This document shows positions 1 to 7,934 of a DNA stretch of 26,201 nt, piece by piece (position 1 is the stretch's first letter; every line of letters begins with the position of its first letter). Position numbers and translations under genes: made by a program. Source of the DNA: a virus; IMG/VR virus record IMGVR_UViG_3300041407_000285, positions 1-26,201 of that record; one strand, written 5' to 3'. The notes below the pieces were generated by a model that had not been told where the DNA came from, ran no database searches, and saw only the letters and a list, made by a program, of their open reading frames with translations.

Positions 1-180
1 GCCATGCTCTACGGCGCCATCCAGGATCTGGAGGCGGTGGAGAGCGGTCTTGTCGAAGCCGCACGTTTCCCGAAAAGCTGGGTGACCCAAGAGCCGAGCG
101 CCCGCTGGTTGAAGCTGCAGAGCGCCGCGTTGGCCGGCTTGCTGGAGCCGGATGCCTTCATCTACGCCAAGGTGGTGTGA
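1..180 (+). CDS. C-terminal end of a phage structural (head region) protein, partial
   Basis: The reading frame is open from the first base to a TGA at 178-180 and gives 59 residues, ending in the motif FIYAKVV. The start lies outside the window. It is followed one base later by the next gene, which makes it part of the same operon. Its place just before a head-tail joining gene suggests a capsid or head-completion protein, but I do not recognise the fragment and do not assign a function. The identity is inferred from context only. Confidence 0.6.
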   Translation, partial: AMLYGAIQDLEAVESGLVEAARFPKSWVTQEPSARWLKLQSAALAGLLEPDAFIYAKVV

Positions 181-181
181 C

Positions 182-406
182 ATGGCCAAAAAAGACGAAT
201 TCCTCGTAATCGACGGTTGCGTGCAGGATGGGCGCACGGTGGTCATGAAAGGCGAGCCGTACAACCCGCCGAGCAAGGAGGTGGCAGACGCGCTGCTCGC
301 CGAGGGGCGCATCGCCTCGATCAAGGATCCGCTCGCGCAACAGCTGCTGCGTCAAACTCAGGCCGTCACCGGTGATACCGACGACAGCTCTGACGACGGT
401 GCGTAA
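182..406 (+). CDS. small conserved phage protein of the head/neck operon, unknown function
   Basis: This is a 74-residue protein. I chose the ATG at 182, directly after the upstream TGA, rather than the earlier ATG at 152, which would overlap the preceding gene. The middle has an IDG-QDGRTVVMKGEPY stretch followed by an ADALLAEGRI helix, and the C-terminus is acidic (DTDDSSDDG). No signal peptide or membrane segment is visible. It sits between a head-region gene and the FII-like gene, where many Pseudomonas and lambda-like prophages carry a small head-associated protein. No enzymatic motif is seen and no function is claimed. Confidence 0.7.
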   Translation: MAKKDEFLVIDGCVQDGRTVVMKGEPYNPPSKEVADALLAEGRIASIKDPLAQQLLRQTQAVTGDTDDSSDDGA

Positions 407-408
407 CT

Positions 409-723
409 GTGCGCTTTCGGGAGTTGAGCGACGACATGGACGCCCTGGTGCTGGATGACCTGGGCGACATTGGGTTGGTCGACGGTCGCGAGATTGCCGG
501 CTTCTTTTCGGCGCCCTGGCTGCAGCCACGCATGGGGCGGATCAACACCGCCCTGCGGGAGCCGCAGTTCGAGATCCGCGTCAGTGATGCCGTGGGCATT
601 GAGCCGGGGCAGTTAGTGGTCATCGATTTGCCGGTACAGGATGGCGGTGGTGACTATGACCTGGTGAAACTGGAACCAGACGGCACCGGTTGGGTAGCGT
701 TGCTTTTGAGGGCCAAAGCATGA
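409..723 (+). CDS. phage head-tail joining protein, FII-like
   Basis: This 104-residue protein begins with GTG three bases after the previous stop. An ATG at 436, preceded by GGGAG, is a possible alternative start. The layout (helical N-terminus with an acidic LVLDDLGDIGLVDG segment, then beta-rich sequence with VSDAVGIEPGQLVVIDLP and a final WVALLLRAK) fits the small head-tail attachment proteins of the lambda FII type. Those proteins sit on the head connector and provide the docking surface for the tail. The length is a little under the lambda protein (about 117 residues). Neighbours on both sides are phage morphogenesis genes. The family call is by pattern and context. Confidence 0.6.
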   Translation: MRFRELSDDMDALVLDDLGDIGLVDGREIAGFFSAPWLQPRMGRINTALREPQFEIRVSDAVGIEPGQLVVIDLPVQDGGGDYDLVKLEPDGTGWVALLLRAKA

Positions 724-1376
724 GCGTTAAGAGCTACTTCAAACCCTCGGCCGGCGGCGGAATGATCTCCCTGCAAACCTCGGCGGCAGACCTGAAAGCC
801 TTTCAGGATTTCGCCGCCTTGGTGCCCAAGGCCGCTGCTGCTGCACAGCGGCGAGCCATCAACAAAACTCTGCGATGGCTCGCCACGCAAATTGCCCGCG
901 CCGTTGGCCGACAGGAGCGCATTGCGGTCGCTGCTGTGCGGCAGCGTCTGCGAGCTTACCCGGTCAGCGGTGGAGCGAACAGCGGCAAACTGTGGTTTGG
1001 TCTCAATGCCATCGAGGCGAGCCGGATCGGCAATCCTCGACAGGGCCAGTCCGGTGTATCGGTGGCGGGGCGCCGTTATCAAGGGGCCTTTTTCAAGAAG
1101 GTCTACGGCAACCGCGCGGACATCTGGATCCGCACGGCCAGCAAGCATTTCAATGCCGACGACTACCCAGACAGCAACGTCAGTGCACGAGGCGGGGCGA
1201 GTTCGGGCTGGATTGCCGAGCACGACAGCCGCTTTCCGCTGGCCAAGGCCAAGGTCTCGCTGGAGCAGGCCCGGCCGCATTTTGAAAGCTGGGTGCGCAA
1301 GGCCGATGCGCAGCTGCTGCACGTCCTGCAGCAGGAGCTCAACTTTGAACTGCAAAAGTACCTGAAGGGGAAATGA
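720..1376 (+). CDS. prophage minor tail / neck protein, GpZ-like
   Basis: This 218-residue protein starts at the ATG of an ATGA overlap with the upstream stop, which implies translational coupling. Recognisable features are an early LVPKAAAAAQRRAINKTL helix, a basic RQERIAVAAVRQRL segment, and a long beta-rich body with WFGLNAIEASRIG and GRRYQGAFFKKV. This matches the prophage minor tail protein Z family, in which the lambda protein completes the tail before joining to the head. Its C-terminus is a long amphipathic helix (QLLHVLQQELNFELQKYLKGK). It follows the FII-like gene and precedes a probable tail terminator, so it belongs to the neck module. Confidence 0.7.
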   Translation: MSVKSYFKPSAGGGMISLQTSAADLKAFQDFAALVPKAAAAAQRRAINKTLRWLATQIARAVGRQERIAVAAVRQRLRAYPVSGGANSGKLWFGLNAIEASRIGNPRQGQSGVSVAGRRYQGAFFKKVYGNRADIWIRTASKHFNADDYPDSNVSARGGASSGWIAEHDSRFPLAKAKVSLEQARPHFESWVRKADAQLLHVLQQELNFELQKYLKGK

Positions 1377-1377
1377 C

Positions 1378-1899
1378 GTGACGGATGAATCGGATGAACC
1401 GTTCAGCCTTGAGCAGTTGTACCAAGCCATCAAGCAACACATCCGGGCGCACTTGCCGGGCGTGCAGACGGTCGCGGTGTGGCCGAACATCGAAGACCGC
1501 GTTGCGTTGCCGGCGGTGTTTGTCGAGCTGGCGGAAATGGAACCGGGCCAAGACCCGGGCACCGGTGAAATGGGGCTGGCCTGCAAGTTCGAAGCGCGGG
1601 TGATCACCGATCCGATCCAATCGGATCATCACCAGCAGGCGGTATTCCTCGCGGGGCAGCTGGCGGTGTTGCTGCGAATGCAGAGCTGGGGCGTGGCGGT
1701 GGAGCCGTCTGAATTTGTCCAGGCCATGCAGGACTGGACCAAACCCGAACTGGATGGCTACACCGTCTGGGTGGTGGAGTGGACGCAGCAGATCTACCTC
1801 GGCGAAGCCCAGTGGCCATGGCCGGATCAGCCGCCGGGCACCCTGGTCCTGAACATTGAACCGGGTGACGGCGAGGTGCGGCCTGAGGAGGCGCAATGA
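1378..1899 (+). CDS. probable tail terminator / tail completion protein
   Basis: This 173-residue protein begins with GTG one base after the GpZ-like stop, preceded by a GGGGA Shine-Dalgarno. The N-terminus has an AIKQHIRAHLPGVQTVAVWPNIEDRVALPAVFVELAEME-like arrangement: helix, strand, then a strand containing a proline-rich turn. This is typical of small tail-terminator and completion proteins that cap the tail tube and contact the neck. The C-terminus is acidic. It lies between the neck genes and the baseplate spike gene and overlaps the latter by four bases. The function is inferred from position, size and secondary-structure pattern. I see no catalytic motif. Confidence 0.55.
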   Translation: MTDESDEPFSLEQLYQAIKQHIRAHLPGVQTVAVWPNIEDRVALPAVFVELAEMEPGQDPGTGEMGLACKFEARVITDPIQSDHHQQAVFLAGQLAVLLRMQSWGVAVEPSEFVQAMQDWTKPELDGYTVWVVEWTQQIYLGEAQWPWPDQPPGTLVLNIEPGDGEVRPEEAQ

Positions 1900-2477
1900 G
1901 TTATGCCAGCGCGCAGCACGACCGCATGCTCGCGGGTGTGGTCAAGGATTGTTACGTGGTGGCGGTGGACCTCGCCGCATCGCCACCGGTGTGCCGAGTC
2001 TCCGACGGGGAATGGGTCAGTGGCTGGGTGCGCTGGCACAGCGTCGCTGCCGGCAAGGCGCGGCATTGGCGGGCACCCAGCCTGAACGAGCAGGGCACCT
2101 TGATCAGTGCCAGCGGTGACGTGGCGCAAGGCACGTTCATTCCCGGGCTGTACGGCAACGGTGGTCCGCCCCCGGATAATCGCGACCATGTCGAAGTGTG
2201 GCGTTTCGACGATGGCGGTTCGCTGGTCTACGACTGGCAGGCCAAGAGCTACAGCATCAGCCTGCCCAGCGGCACGGTCACGATCAAGGTCGGGGCCACC
2301 CAGACCGAGGTGACGGACAGCGCCGTGACGGTAAAGTCCAGCACGATCAACCTGGAGGCGAGCGTGAACATCAAGGGGCCGGTGAACATCGACGGCCCGT
2401 TGCACGCGACGCAGAACATCAGCAGCGACGGGGCAATTCTCGACACCGCTGGCAACAGCAACCATCACTCGCACTAA
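1896..2477 (+). CDS. V: baseplate assembly / membrane-piercing spike protein V
   Basis: This 193-residue protein resembles P2 gpV, the trimeric spike at the centre of the contractile-tail baseplate that punctures the outer membrane. The N-terminal part is an OB-fold-like segment (VVAVDLAASPPVCRVSDGEWVSGWVRW; GEQGTL-like turn; FIPGLYGNGGPPPDNRDHVEVWRFDDG). The C-terminal half is a run of short alternating strands (VTIKVGATQTEVTDSAVTVKS) consistent with a triple-stranded beta helix. It ends in HHSH, an HxH arrangement that in P2-type spikes binds a metal ion at the tip. Length is close to P2 gpV (about 211). ATGA overlap with the upstream gene shows coupling. Confidence 0.88.
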   Translation: MSYASAQHDRMLAGVVKDCYVVAVDLAASPPVCRVSDGEWVSGWVRWHSVAAGKARHWRAPSLNEQGTLISASGDVAQGTFIPGLYGNGGPPPDNRDHVEVWRFDDGGSLVYDWQAKSYSISLPSGTVTIKVGATQTEVTDSAVTVKSSTINLEASVNIKGPVNIDGPLHATQNISSDGAILDTAGNSNHHSH

Positions 2478-2494
2478 CGACAACTTTTAACTCT

Positions 2495-2516
2495 GCCCGC
2501 CGCGCGCGGGCTTTTT
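2495..2516 (+). terminator. intra-operon hairpin with T run after V
   Basis: A perfect 6-bp GC stem (GCCCGC at 2495-2500, GCGGGC at 2506-2511) with a 5-nt loop is followed by five Ts. It lies in the only sizeable gap of this part of the operon. It has the form of an intrinsic terminator but stands within a morphogenesis operon, so it may attenuate or process the transcript rather than end it. Related hairpins occur before D and inside the endolysin gene. Confidence 0.7.
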
Positions 2517-2533
2517 CTTGCCCGGAGATTTTC

Positions 2534-2797
2534 ATGAGCAAGCCAAAATCTGATGCAGAAACGCTGGAGGAAGGATCGCCGGTACTAGGGCTGATCCCTA
2601 TTGCTCAGGGTTTCCCCGATACAGCACCCACAAGAACTACGACTTTTAGCGACACCCTTTACACCTCCCGCACATTGATCCTGCCGGATGATCGGACGCT
2701 GGCTGTGGTGAAGGGCGCTGTCTCGGTCAACACCTCGGATGACCTGGCGCTGAACTACCTCAAGACCCACGCCGAATTCGAGCTGCTCAAGGAGTAA
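2534..2797 (+). CDS. small phage protein between V and W, unknown function
   Basis: This 87-residue protein starts at the ATG at 2534, preceded by CGGAG. The first 40 residues look extended and low in secondary structure. The second half has strands (RTLILPDDRTLAVVKGAVSV) and a C-terminal helix (ALNYLKTHAEFELLKE). The RT-L-VVKG pattern is loosely reminiscent of the DGRTVVMKG stretch in the 74-residue gene at 182, which may be chance. P2 itself has no gene between V and W, so this is an addition seen in some Pseudomonas prophages. No function is assigned. Confidence 0.7.
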   Translation: MSKPKSDAETLEEGSPVLGLIPIAQGFPDTAPTRTTTFSDTLYTSRTLILPDDRTLAVVKGAVSVNTSDDLALNYLKTHAEFELLKE

Positions 2798-2802
2798 TCC
2801 CG

Positions 2803-3129
2803 ATGATCGGAATGGATCGCCACACCGGGCAGCCCATCTCCGGCATCGAGCATTTACGCCAGTCCGTTGAAGACATCCTCGGCACGCCGCTGCTGAGTCG
2901 GCGCGAGCGTCCGGAGTACGGCAGCAAGCTGCGGCGCATGGTCGATTTGCCTATCAACGAAGGTTGGAAAAGCGCCGCGCAGGCTGAAGCCGCTCGGGCC
3001 TTGGGCTTGTGGGAACCGCGTCTGAAACTGGAACGGTTGCGCGTGGTGTCCGTGCTGGGCGGGCAAATCAATATGCAGATCAGCGGCGAATACCTCGGTG
3101 TGCGCGGCACGTTGGAGGTTTGGGTATGA
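2803..3129 (+). CDS. W: baseplate wedge protein W (T4 gp25-like)
   Basis: This 108-residue protein belongs to the P2 gpW / T4 gp25 lysozyme-like baseplate family, whose members initiate sheath assembly on the baseplate. Visible signatures are GMDRHTGQPISGIEHLRQSVEDIL near the N-terminus, the family-typical TPLLSRRERPEYGSKL segment with its conserved EYGS-L core, and a C-terminal beta pair (INMQISGEYLGVRGTLEVWV). Length matches P2 gpW (about 115). It follows the preceding gene after five bases and overlaps J by four bases in an ATGA junction. Confidence 0.9.
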   Translation: MIGMDRHTGQPISGIEHLRQSVEDILGTPLLSRRERPEYGSKLRRMVDLPINEGWKSAAQAEAARALGLWEPRLKLERLRVVSVLGGQINMQISGEYLGVRGTLEVWV

Positions 3130-4010
3130 GTACCCTGGTGGACCTGTCGGAGTTGCCGGCACCGGAGGTGCTGGAGCCGCTGGACTTTGAAGTCGTGTAC
3201 GACGAAGCGCTGCAGGTGTTCCGTGGACACATGGGCGACAACTGGACGGCCTCACTGGAAAGCGACCCGGTCACCAAGCTGCTGGAGGTCGGCAGCTACA
3301 TCAAGCTGGGCAACCGGGCACGGGTCAACGACGCGGCCAAGGCTCAGATGCTGGCCTACGCCACGGGGGGCGATCTCGATCAGTTGGCGGCCAACGTCAA
3401 TCTCAAACGTCTGGTGATTCAGCCAGCGGATCCACTGACCGTCCCAGCTGTTGAGGCGGTGATGGAATCGCACGATGCACTGCGTGAACGGGTGCAGCTG
3501 GCCTATGAAGGGTTGACCACCGCCGGGCCACGCAACAGCTACATCCTGCACGCCCGCAATGCATCGGCGCTGGTCGCCGATGCCACGGCGGAAAGCCCGG
3601 CGCCGGCTTGTGTCGATGTGACCGTGTTGGGCCTGGAGGGTGACGGCGAGGCCAGTCCCGAGCTGCTGATGCTGGTCGCCGCCGCCGTAAATGATGACGA
3701 CGTGCGCCCGGTCGGTGACCGCGTGACGGTGCGGGGCGCCGAGATCCTGCGCTACCGCATCGATGCGGTGCTGCACATGAAAGGTGCCGGCCCGGAAAAC
3801 GATGCCGCGCTCGTCGAGGCGATCAAGCGTCTGGAGGCGTGGATCAATCCGCGTCGGCGGCTGGGGCTTGAGGTGGCCCGCTCCGGCGTCGATGCCCAGT
3901 TGCACGTCGCCGGTGTCGCCCGGGTGGAGCTTGCGGATTGGCAAGATCTGAAGCCGACCAAGGCGCAGGCGGCGTTCTGCACCGGATACAGCGTCGTGCT
4001 GGGAGGTTGA
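3126..4010 (+). CDS. J: baseplate assembly protein J
   Basis: This 294-residue protein is the P2 gpJ-like baseplate wedge component (close to the roughly 302 residues of P2). The start is the ATG at 3126 overlapping the W stop; a longer upstream reading frame is only an extension across W. The N-terminus VDLSELPAPEVLEPLDFEVVYDEAL and the following segment with YIKLGNRARVNDAAKAQMLAYATGGDLDQLAANVNLKRL are characteristic of the family. The C-terminal half has the alternating strand pattern that ends in ARVELADWQDLKPTKAQAAFCTGYSV. It acts in the wedge ring with W and I. Confidence 0.92.
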   Translation: MSTLVDLSELPAPEVLEPLDFEVVYDEALQVFRGHMGDNWTASLESDPVTKLLEVGSYIKLGNRARVNDAAKAQMLAYATGGDLDQLAANVNLKRLVIQPADPLTVPAVEAVMESHDALRERVQLAYEGLTTAGPRNSYILHARNASALVADATAESPAPACVDVTVLGLEGDGEASPELLMLVAAAVNDDDVRPVGDRVTVRGAEILRYRIDAVLHMKGAGPENDAALVEAIKRLEAWINPRRRLGLEVARSGVDAQLHVAGVARVELADWQDLKPTKAQAAFCTGYSVVLGG

Positions 4011-4011
4011 A

Positions 4012-4620
4012 ATGCGCAGTCTTTTACCGCTCAACAGCACGCCACTGGAGCGCGCCATCGAGGCGACGTTCGCTGAGCAGACCCTGATCCCGCTGCGCAC
4101 GTTGTACAACCCCGACACCTGTCCGGTTCACCTGCTGCCACACCTGGCCTGGGCCTGGTCGGTCGACCGCTGGGATCCCAACTGGTCGGAGCCGGTCAAG
4201 CGGGCTGCGATCAAGGCCTCGTTCTACATTCATGCGCACAAGGGCACCATCGGCGCGCTGCGCCGGGTGGTCGAGCCGCTGGGTTACCTGATCGAGATCG
4301 TCGAGTGGTTCAACACGGTGCCGCAAGGCGTACCGGGTACCTTCGCGTTGAAGGTTGGCGTTCTAGATACCGGGATTACCGAGGAAATGTATCAGGAGCT
4401 GGAGCGCCTGATCGACGACGCCAAGCCGGTCACCCGGCACCTGACCGGGCTGGCGATCAGCCTCGAAACCCAAGGCAATCTGAACATCAGTGTCGCCCTG
4501 TACGAAGGCGACGAAATCGACGTTTACCCGCCGGTGATGCGTGACATCGAGGTCACGGGCCGCTTTGGCGTGGTGGGGCGCGAACACTCCATAGACACCC
4601 TGGACGTTTACCATGATTGA
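4012..4620 (+). CDS. I: tail protein I (baseplate)
   Basis: This 202-residue protein is the P2 gpI family of baseplate proteins. It begins one base after the J stop with a strong GGAGG. Diagnostic stretches are the N-terminal LLPLNSTPLERAIEATF, then IPLRTLYNPDTCPVHLLPHLAWAWSVDRWDPNW, in which the HLAWAWSVD-WD core is the family hallmark, followed by KGTIGALRRVVEPLGY. It is somewhat longer than P2 gpI (about 176) because of a C-terminal beta extension. It overlaps the tail fibre gene by eight bases, consistent with coupled translation of the host-contacting part of the tail. Confidence 0.92.
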   Translation: MRSLLPLNSTPLERAIEATFAEQTLIPLRTLYNPDTCPVHLLPHLAWAWSVDRWDPNWSEPVKRAAIKASFYIHAHKGTIGALRRVVEPLGYLIEIVEWFNTVPQGVPGTFALKVGVLDTGITEEMYQELERLIDDAKPVTRHLTGLAISLETQGNLNISVALYEGDEIDVYPPVMRDIEVTGRFGVVGREHSIDTLDVYHD

Positions 4621-6214
4621 TGTGAATTCGCAGTTTTTCGCCATCCTCACGAACGTGGGCATGGCCAAGCAGGCGAACGCCGACGCGCTCGGCATTCCCT
4701 GGAAGATCACCGAAATGGGCGTGGGCGATGCCAACAACACCGACCCGATCCCCAATGCCGCGCAAACCACGCTGATCAACGAATGGCGGCGCCGGCCGCT
4801 GAATCAGCTCAAGATTGATCCGATCAACCCGGCGGTGCTGATCGCCGAGCAGATTATCCCGGCCGATGAGGGCGGTAAGTGGATTCGCGAAATCGGCCTG
4901 TACGACGCGGACGGCGATCTGGTGGCGGTGGCCAACTGTGCGCCGAGCTTCAAGCCGATCCTGTCGCAAGGCTCGGGCCGCACACAAATCGTGCGGATGA
5001 ACTTCATCGTCACCAGCACCGGCAACATCACCCTCAAGATCGATCCGGCGATTGTGTTGGCCTCGCGGGCCTACGTTGACGCGGCCATTCTGGAAGTGCT
5101 GCCGAAGAACAAGGCGTCCGGCGAATGGACCCGGGTCAAGACCAATGATCGGGGGCTTGTGGTATCGGGTGATAACCCGAGCACGTTGGCCGGGATGGGC
5201 ATCACGGACAGCTACACCAAGGCCCAAATCGAGGCGATGATTGCCCAGTCTTCGGCGTTGCCGGTGGGGGCCACCGTGGCGTTTCCACTGGATAAGGTCG
5301 CTCCCGGATTTCTGGAGCTGGACGGCAGCGTCAAGAGTATTGCGGCCTATCCGGATCTGGCGACGTTCCTCGGTACGGCCTTCAACAAGGGGGACGAAGG
5401 TGCCGGCAACTTCCGCCTGCCGGAATCGCGCGGCGAGTTCCTGCGTGGCTGGGATCATGGGCGCGGGGTTGATGCAGGCCGAGAGATTGGCAGCTATCAG
5501 CTAGACGCGTTGCAGAACATTACGGGCACCCTAACCGCGCGAGCAGCCAACGTCGGAGGGAGCGGCACGCTTATCGTAGGTGGTGCCACCGGAGGGTTTG
5601 CTGGTGCCGAAAAAACGGGCGCAGTGGCTGGCACTACTGCTCTCGCAACTACTGGTACGACGAACAATGCGAGTGATGTCTACACGTTTGACGCCTCGCG
5701 CGTAGCTCGGACATCGACCGAAACCCGTGGCCGAAACTTGGCGGTGATCTGGTGCATCAAGGCCTGGAACGCGCCGATCAATCAGGGAAACATCGACATA
5801 GCGGCGCTTGAGGCTCTGGCGACGCAAGCCACAGAAATAAAGCTGGGAACGGCCAAGATTGCGACGCAGGCACTGACCGATGCCGGCGCCGATGATGCCA
5901 CTATCGTGACACCGAAAAAGCTGCGCTGGGGTTTCCAGATCCTCAAGGGCTCTAATGGCTATGTGGTTTTTCCTAGCTGGCTGGGCGGCCTGATTATTCA
6001 GTGGGGGTCAATACTCGCCGCTAATGGAGCGAATACAACTGCAACATTCCCTATTGCCTTCCCAACAGCAAGCTTTCAGGCATTTGCAAACGCCAAGGAT
6101 ACGTTTGGCGGGAGCTACCGAGTAAGTGCTCACAGTTGGGGGTTGACTTCAATGTCAATTGCAAACACCTACTCGGGCGCAATTACCTCTTCATGGCTCG
6201 CCATCGGTTACTAA
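4613..6214 (+). CDS. tail fibre protein with N-terminal attachment and tail-collar domains
   Basis: This 533-residue protein is the probable receptor-binding fibre. Residues 1-160 match the tail-collar fibre N-terminal domain that docks to the baseplate (GIPWKITEMGVGDA; KWIREIGLYDADGDLVAVAN). Residues about 217-285 form a collar-type domain (LPVGATVAFPLDKVAPGFLELDGS, FRLPESRGEFLRGWDHG). A Gly/Ala/Thr-rich shaft follows. The tip starts near residue 456 with WLGGLIIQWGS, a common opening of gp37/gp53-like receptor-binding ends. The DNA encoding the tip is visibly AT-richer than the rest of the gene, consistent with exchange of host-range tips. It is smaller than P2 gpH and has a single downstream chaperone gene and no invertase. 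Confidence 0.9.
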   Translation: MIDVNSQFFAILTNVGMAKQANADALGIPWKITEMGVGDANNTDPIPNAAQTTLINEWRRRPLNQLKIDPINPAVLIAEQIIPADEGGKWIREIGLYDADGDLVAVANCAPSFKPILSQGSGRTQIVRMNFIVTSTGNITLKIDPAIVLASRAYVDAAILEVLPKNKASGEWTRVKTNDRGLVVSGDNPSTLAGMGITDSYTKAQIEAMIAQSSALPVGATVAFPLDKVAPGFLELDGSVKSIAAYPDLATFLGTAFNKGDEGAGNFRLPESRGEFLRGWDHGRGVDAGREIGSYQLDALQNITGTLTARAANVGGSGTLIVGGATGGFAGAEKTGAVAGTTALATTGTTNNASDVYTFDASRVARTSTETRGRNLAVIWCIKAWNAPINQGNIDIAALEALATQATEIKLGTAKIATQALTDAGADDATIVTPKKLRWGFQILKGSNGYVVFPSWLGGLIIQWGSILAANGANTTATFPIAFPTASFQAFANAKDTFGGSYRVSAHSWGLTSMSIANTYSGAITSSWLAIGY

Positions 6215-6225
6215 GGAGAATTTTT

Positions 6226-6651
6226 ATGTTCGCTTCAAAATCCACTCGCGGCTTTTACGATGTATCTATTCACGCTTCTATACCGGATGACGTGGTTGAA
6301 ATTCCTGTCGAGCGTCATCGCGAACTTCTGGCGGGCCAGTCGGAAGGCAAGGTTATTGTCTGGGGTGATGATGGCTTTCCGGGGCTGGTGGATCCGCCCC
6401 CGCCAAATGATGAAGAATTGGCCGCTGTCGAGCGGGCCTGGCGGGATAAGTGCCTATCTGAAACGGATGGTGTGGTATCGCGCCATCGCGACGAAGTGGA
6501 GGAAGGTATCGAGCCTACATTGACTCCTGGGCGGTACGCTGAACTTCAGGAATATCGCCGGGCCCTTCGCAACTGGCCGGAGGCGGGGGAGTTTCCACTG
6601 ATTGAGCATCGACCGTTGTCGCCTCACTGGCTGATGGACCAGATCGAATAA
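6226..6651 (+). CDS. tail fibre assembly chaperone
   Basis: This 141-residue protein starts at 6226 behind a clear AAGGAGA Shine-Dalgarno; the earlier in-frame ATG overlaps the fibre gene. The N-terminal part is a small beta segment (GFYDVSIHASIPDDVVEIPVERHRELLAGQSEGK). A Pro-rich linker (LVDPPPPNDEEL) and a helix with WRDKCLSETDGVVSRHRDEVEEG follow. The C-terminal part reads LTPGRYAELQEYRRALRNWPE. The last two blocks are the signature of phage tail-fibre assembly chaperones. These help the adjacent fibre trimerise and may stay on the tip. Its position directly after the fibre fits this role. The closing terminator hairpin overlaps the stop region. Confidence 0.85.
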   Translation: MFASKSTRGFYDVSIHASIPDDVVEIPVERHRELLAGQSEGKVIVWGDDGFPGLVDPPPPNDEELAAVERAWRDKCLSETDGVVSRHRDEVEEGIEPTLTPGRYAELQEYRRALRNWPEAGEFPLIEHRPLSPHWLMDQIE

Positions 6652-6652
6652 A

Positions 6653-6676
6653 CGCCCCGCACTGACGGGGCGTTTT
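6653..6676 (+). terminator. intrinsic terminator after the fibre/chaperone block
   Basis: A perfect 7-bp stem (CGCCCCG at 6653-6659 and CGGGGCG at 6666-6672) with a six-base loop is followed by TTTTC and a second T run. It separates the baseplate/fibre genes from the sheath/tube genes. A second, weaker hairpin (GCCTCGC...GCGGGGC, one G-U pair) lies near 6712-6729. Confidence 0.8.
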
Positions 6677-6755
6677 CTTTTCCGTTACGCGTCACACGAA
6701 CAGCCCTTACGGCCTCGCTTATGCGGGGCTTTGTCGTTTCTGGAGATAGAGCCTT

Positions 6756-7922
6756 ATGAGTTTCTTTCACGGCGTCACGACCACGTCGGTCGATACCGGC
6801 GCACGCACCATCTCGCTGCCGTCGTCGTCGATCATTGGACTGTGTGACACCTTCACCCCGGGCGTTCTCGGTGGCGGCACGGCCAAGGCCGGCGAGTTGA
6901 AGCTGATCACCACCGAACGCGAAGCCATTGCCGCCTTCGGCGCCGGTGCGGCCATCACCAAGGCTTGCCTGGCGATCTACACCAAAGCCAAGGCGGTGAT
7001 CGTGGCCATCGGCGTGCCCAAGCTGGAAGACGCCGCACTGCAGACCTCGGCGATCATCGGCGGGGTGTTGGCCTCGGGTCAGCGGACCGGCCTGCAGGCG
7101 TTGCTCGATGGCAAAAGCTTGTTCAACGCGCAGCCGCGGCTGCTGATCGCGCCGGGGCATTCGGCCACGCAGGCGGTGGCCACGGCGCTCGATGGCCTGG
7201 CGCAGAAGTTGCGGGCCATCGGCATCATCGACGGCCCCTGCACCACCGACGAGGCCGCCATGGCCTATGCCGACAACTTCGGCAGTCGCAACCTGTTCAT
7301 GGTCGACCCGGGCGTGCAGTTCTGGGACACCGGCACCAGTGCGACGGTCGATGCGCCGGGCTCGGCCTGGACGGCGGGCTTGTTCGCCTGGACCGACGCG
7401 ACCTATGGTTTTTGGGCCTCGCCATCGAACAAGGAGTTCGTCGGTATCACCGGTACCACCCGCGCCGTCGAGTACCTGGACGGCGACGAAACCTGCCGGG
7501 CCAACCTGCTCAACAACGCCAAGATCACCACGATCATTCGCGACGACGGTTACCGCTTGTGGGGCAACCGCACGCTGTCCAGCGATCCGAAGTGGGCCTT
7601 CGTTACCCGGGTGCGCACACTGTTCATCCTCATGGATGCGGTGCAGGCCGGTCACAAATGGGCGGTCGACCGCTCGATCACCAAGACCTACGTCAAGGAC
7701 GTCACCGACGGTCTGGAGGCGTTCATGCGCGACCTGAAGAACCAGGGCGCGGTGATCAACTTCGAGGTGTACGCCGACCATGAGTTGAACACGGCCAGCC
7801 AGATCGAGCAGGGCAAGGTGTATTGGCGCATCCGCTTCACCGACGTGCCGCCGGCCGAGAACCCGAATTTCCTTTTCGAAGTCACCAACGAATGGATGAC
7901 CGAAGTGCTTGAAGCCGCCTAA
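6756..7922 (+). CDS. FI: contractile tail sheath protein FI
   Basis: This 388-residue protein is the P2 FI-type tail sheath, very near the P2 length (396). It opens with FFHGVTTTSVDTGARTISLPSSSIIGL, the usual sheath N-terminal strand that links neighbouring subunits. The C-terminal domain holds TTIIRDDGYRLWGNRTLSSDPKWAFVTRVRT, where the GYRLWGNRT motif is the family hallmark, and ends with IRFTDVPPAENPNFLFEVTNEW. The sheath contracts to drive the tube and spike through the envelope. A terminator and about 100 bases precede it, so a new late promoter may lie there. The tube gene follows after 12 bases. Confidence 0.95.
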   Translation: MSFFHGVTTTSVDTGARTISLPSSSIIGLCDTFTPGVLGGGTAKAGELKLITTEREAIAAFGAGAAITKACLAIYTKAKAVIVAIGVPKLEDAALQTSAIIGGVLASGQRTGLQALLDGKSLFNAQPRLLIAPGHSATQAVATALDGLAQKLRAIGIIDGPCTTDEAAMAYADNFGSRNLFMVDPGVQFWDTGTSATVDAPGSAWTAGLFAWTDATYGFWASPSNKEFVGITGTTRAVEYLDGDETCRANLLNNAKITTIIRDDGYRLWGNRTLSSDPKWAFVTRVRTLFILMDAVQAGHKWAVDRSITKTYVKDVTDGLEAFMRDLKNQGAVINFEVYADHELNTASQIEQGKVYWRIRFTDVPPAENPNFLFEVTNEWMTEVLEAA

Positions 7923-7934
7923 GGAGGCCCCCTG

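Noticed and set aside
654-1607. Long minus-strand open frame opposite the FII/Z-like genes
   Set aside because: It is antisense to a coherent phage operon, lacks a recognisable domain and is explained by GC-rich codon use.
6624-7781. 385-residue minus-strand frame opposite the sheath gene
   Set aside because: The sheath identity is certain, and the antisense frame has the usual Arg/Gly/Val-rich composition of a shadow.
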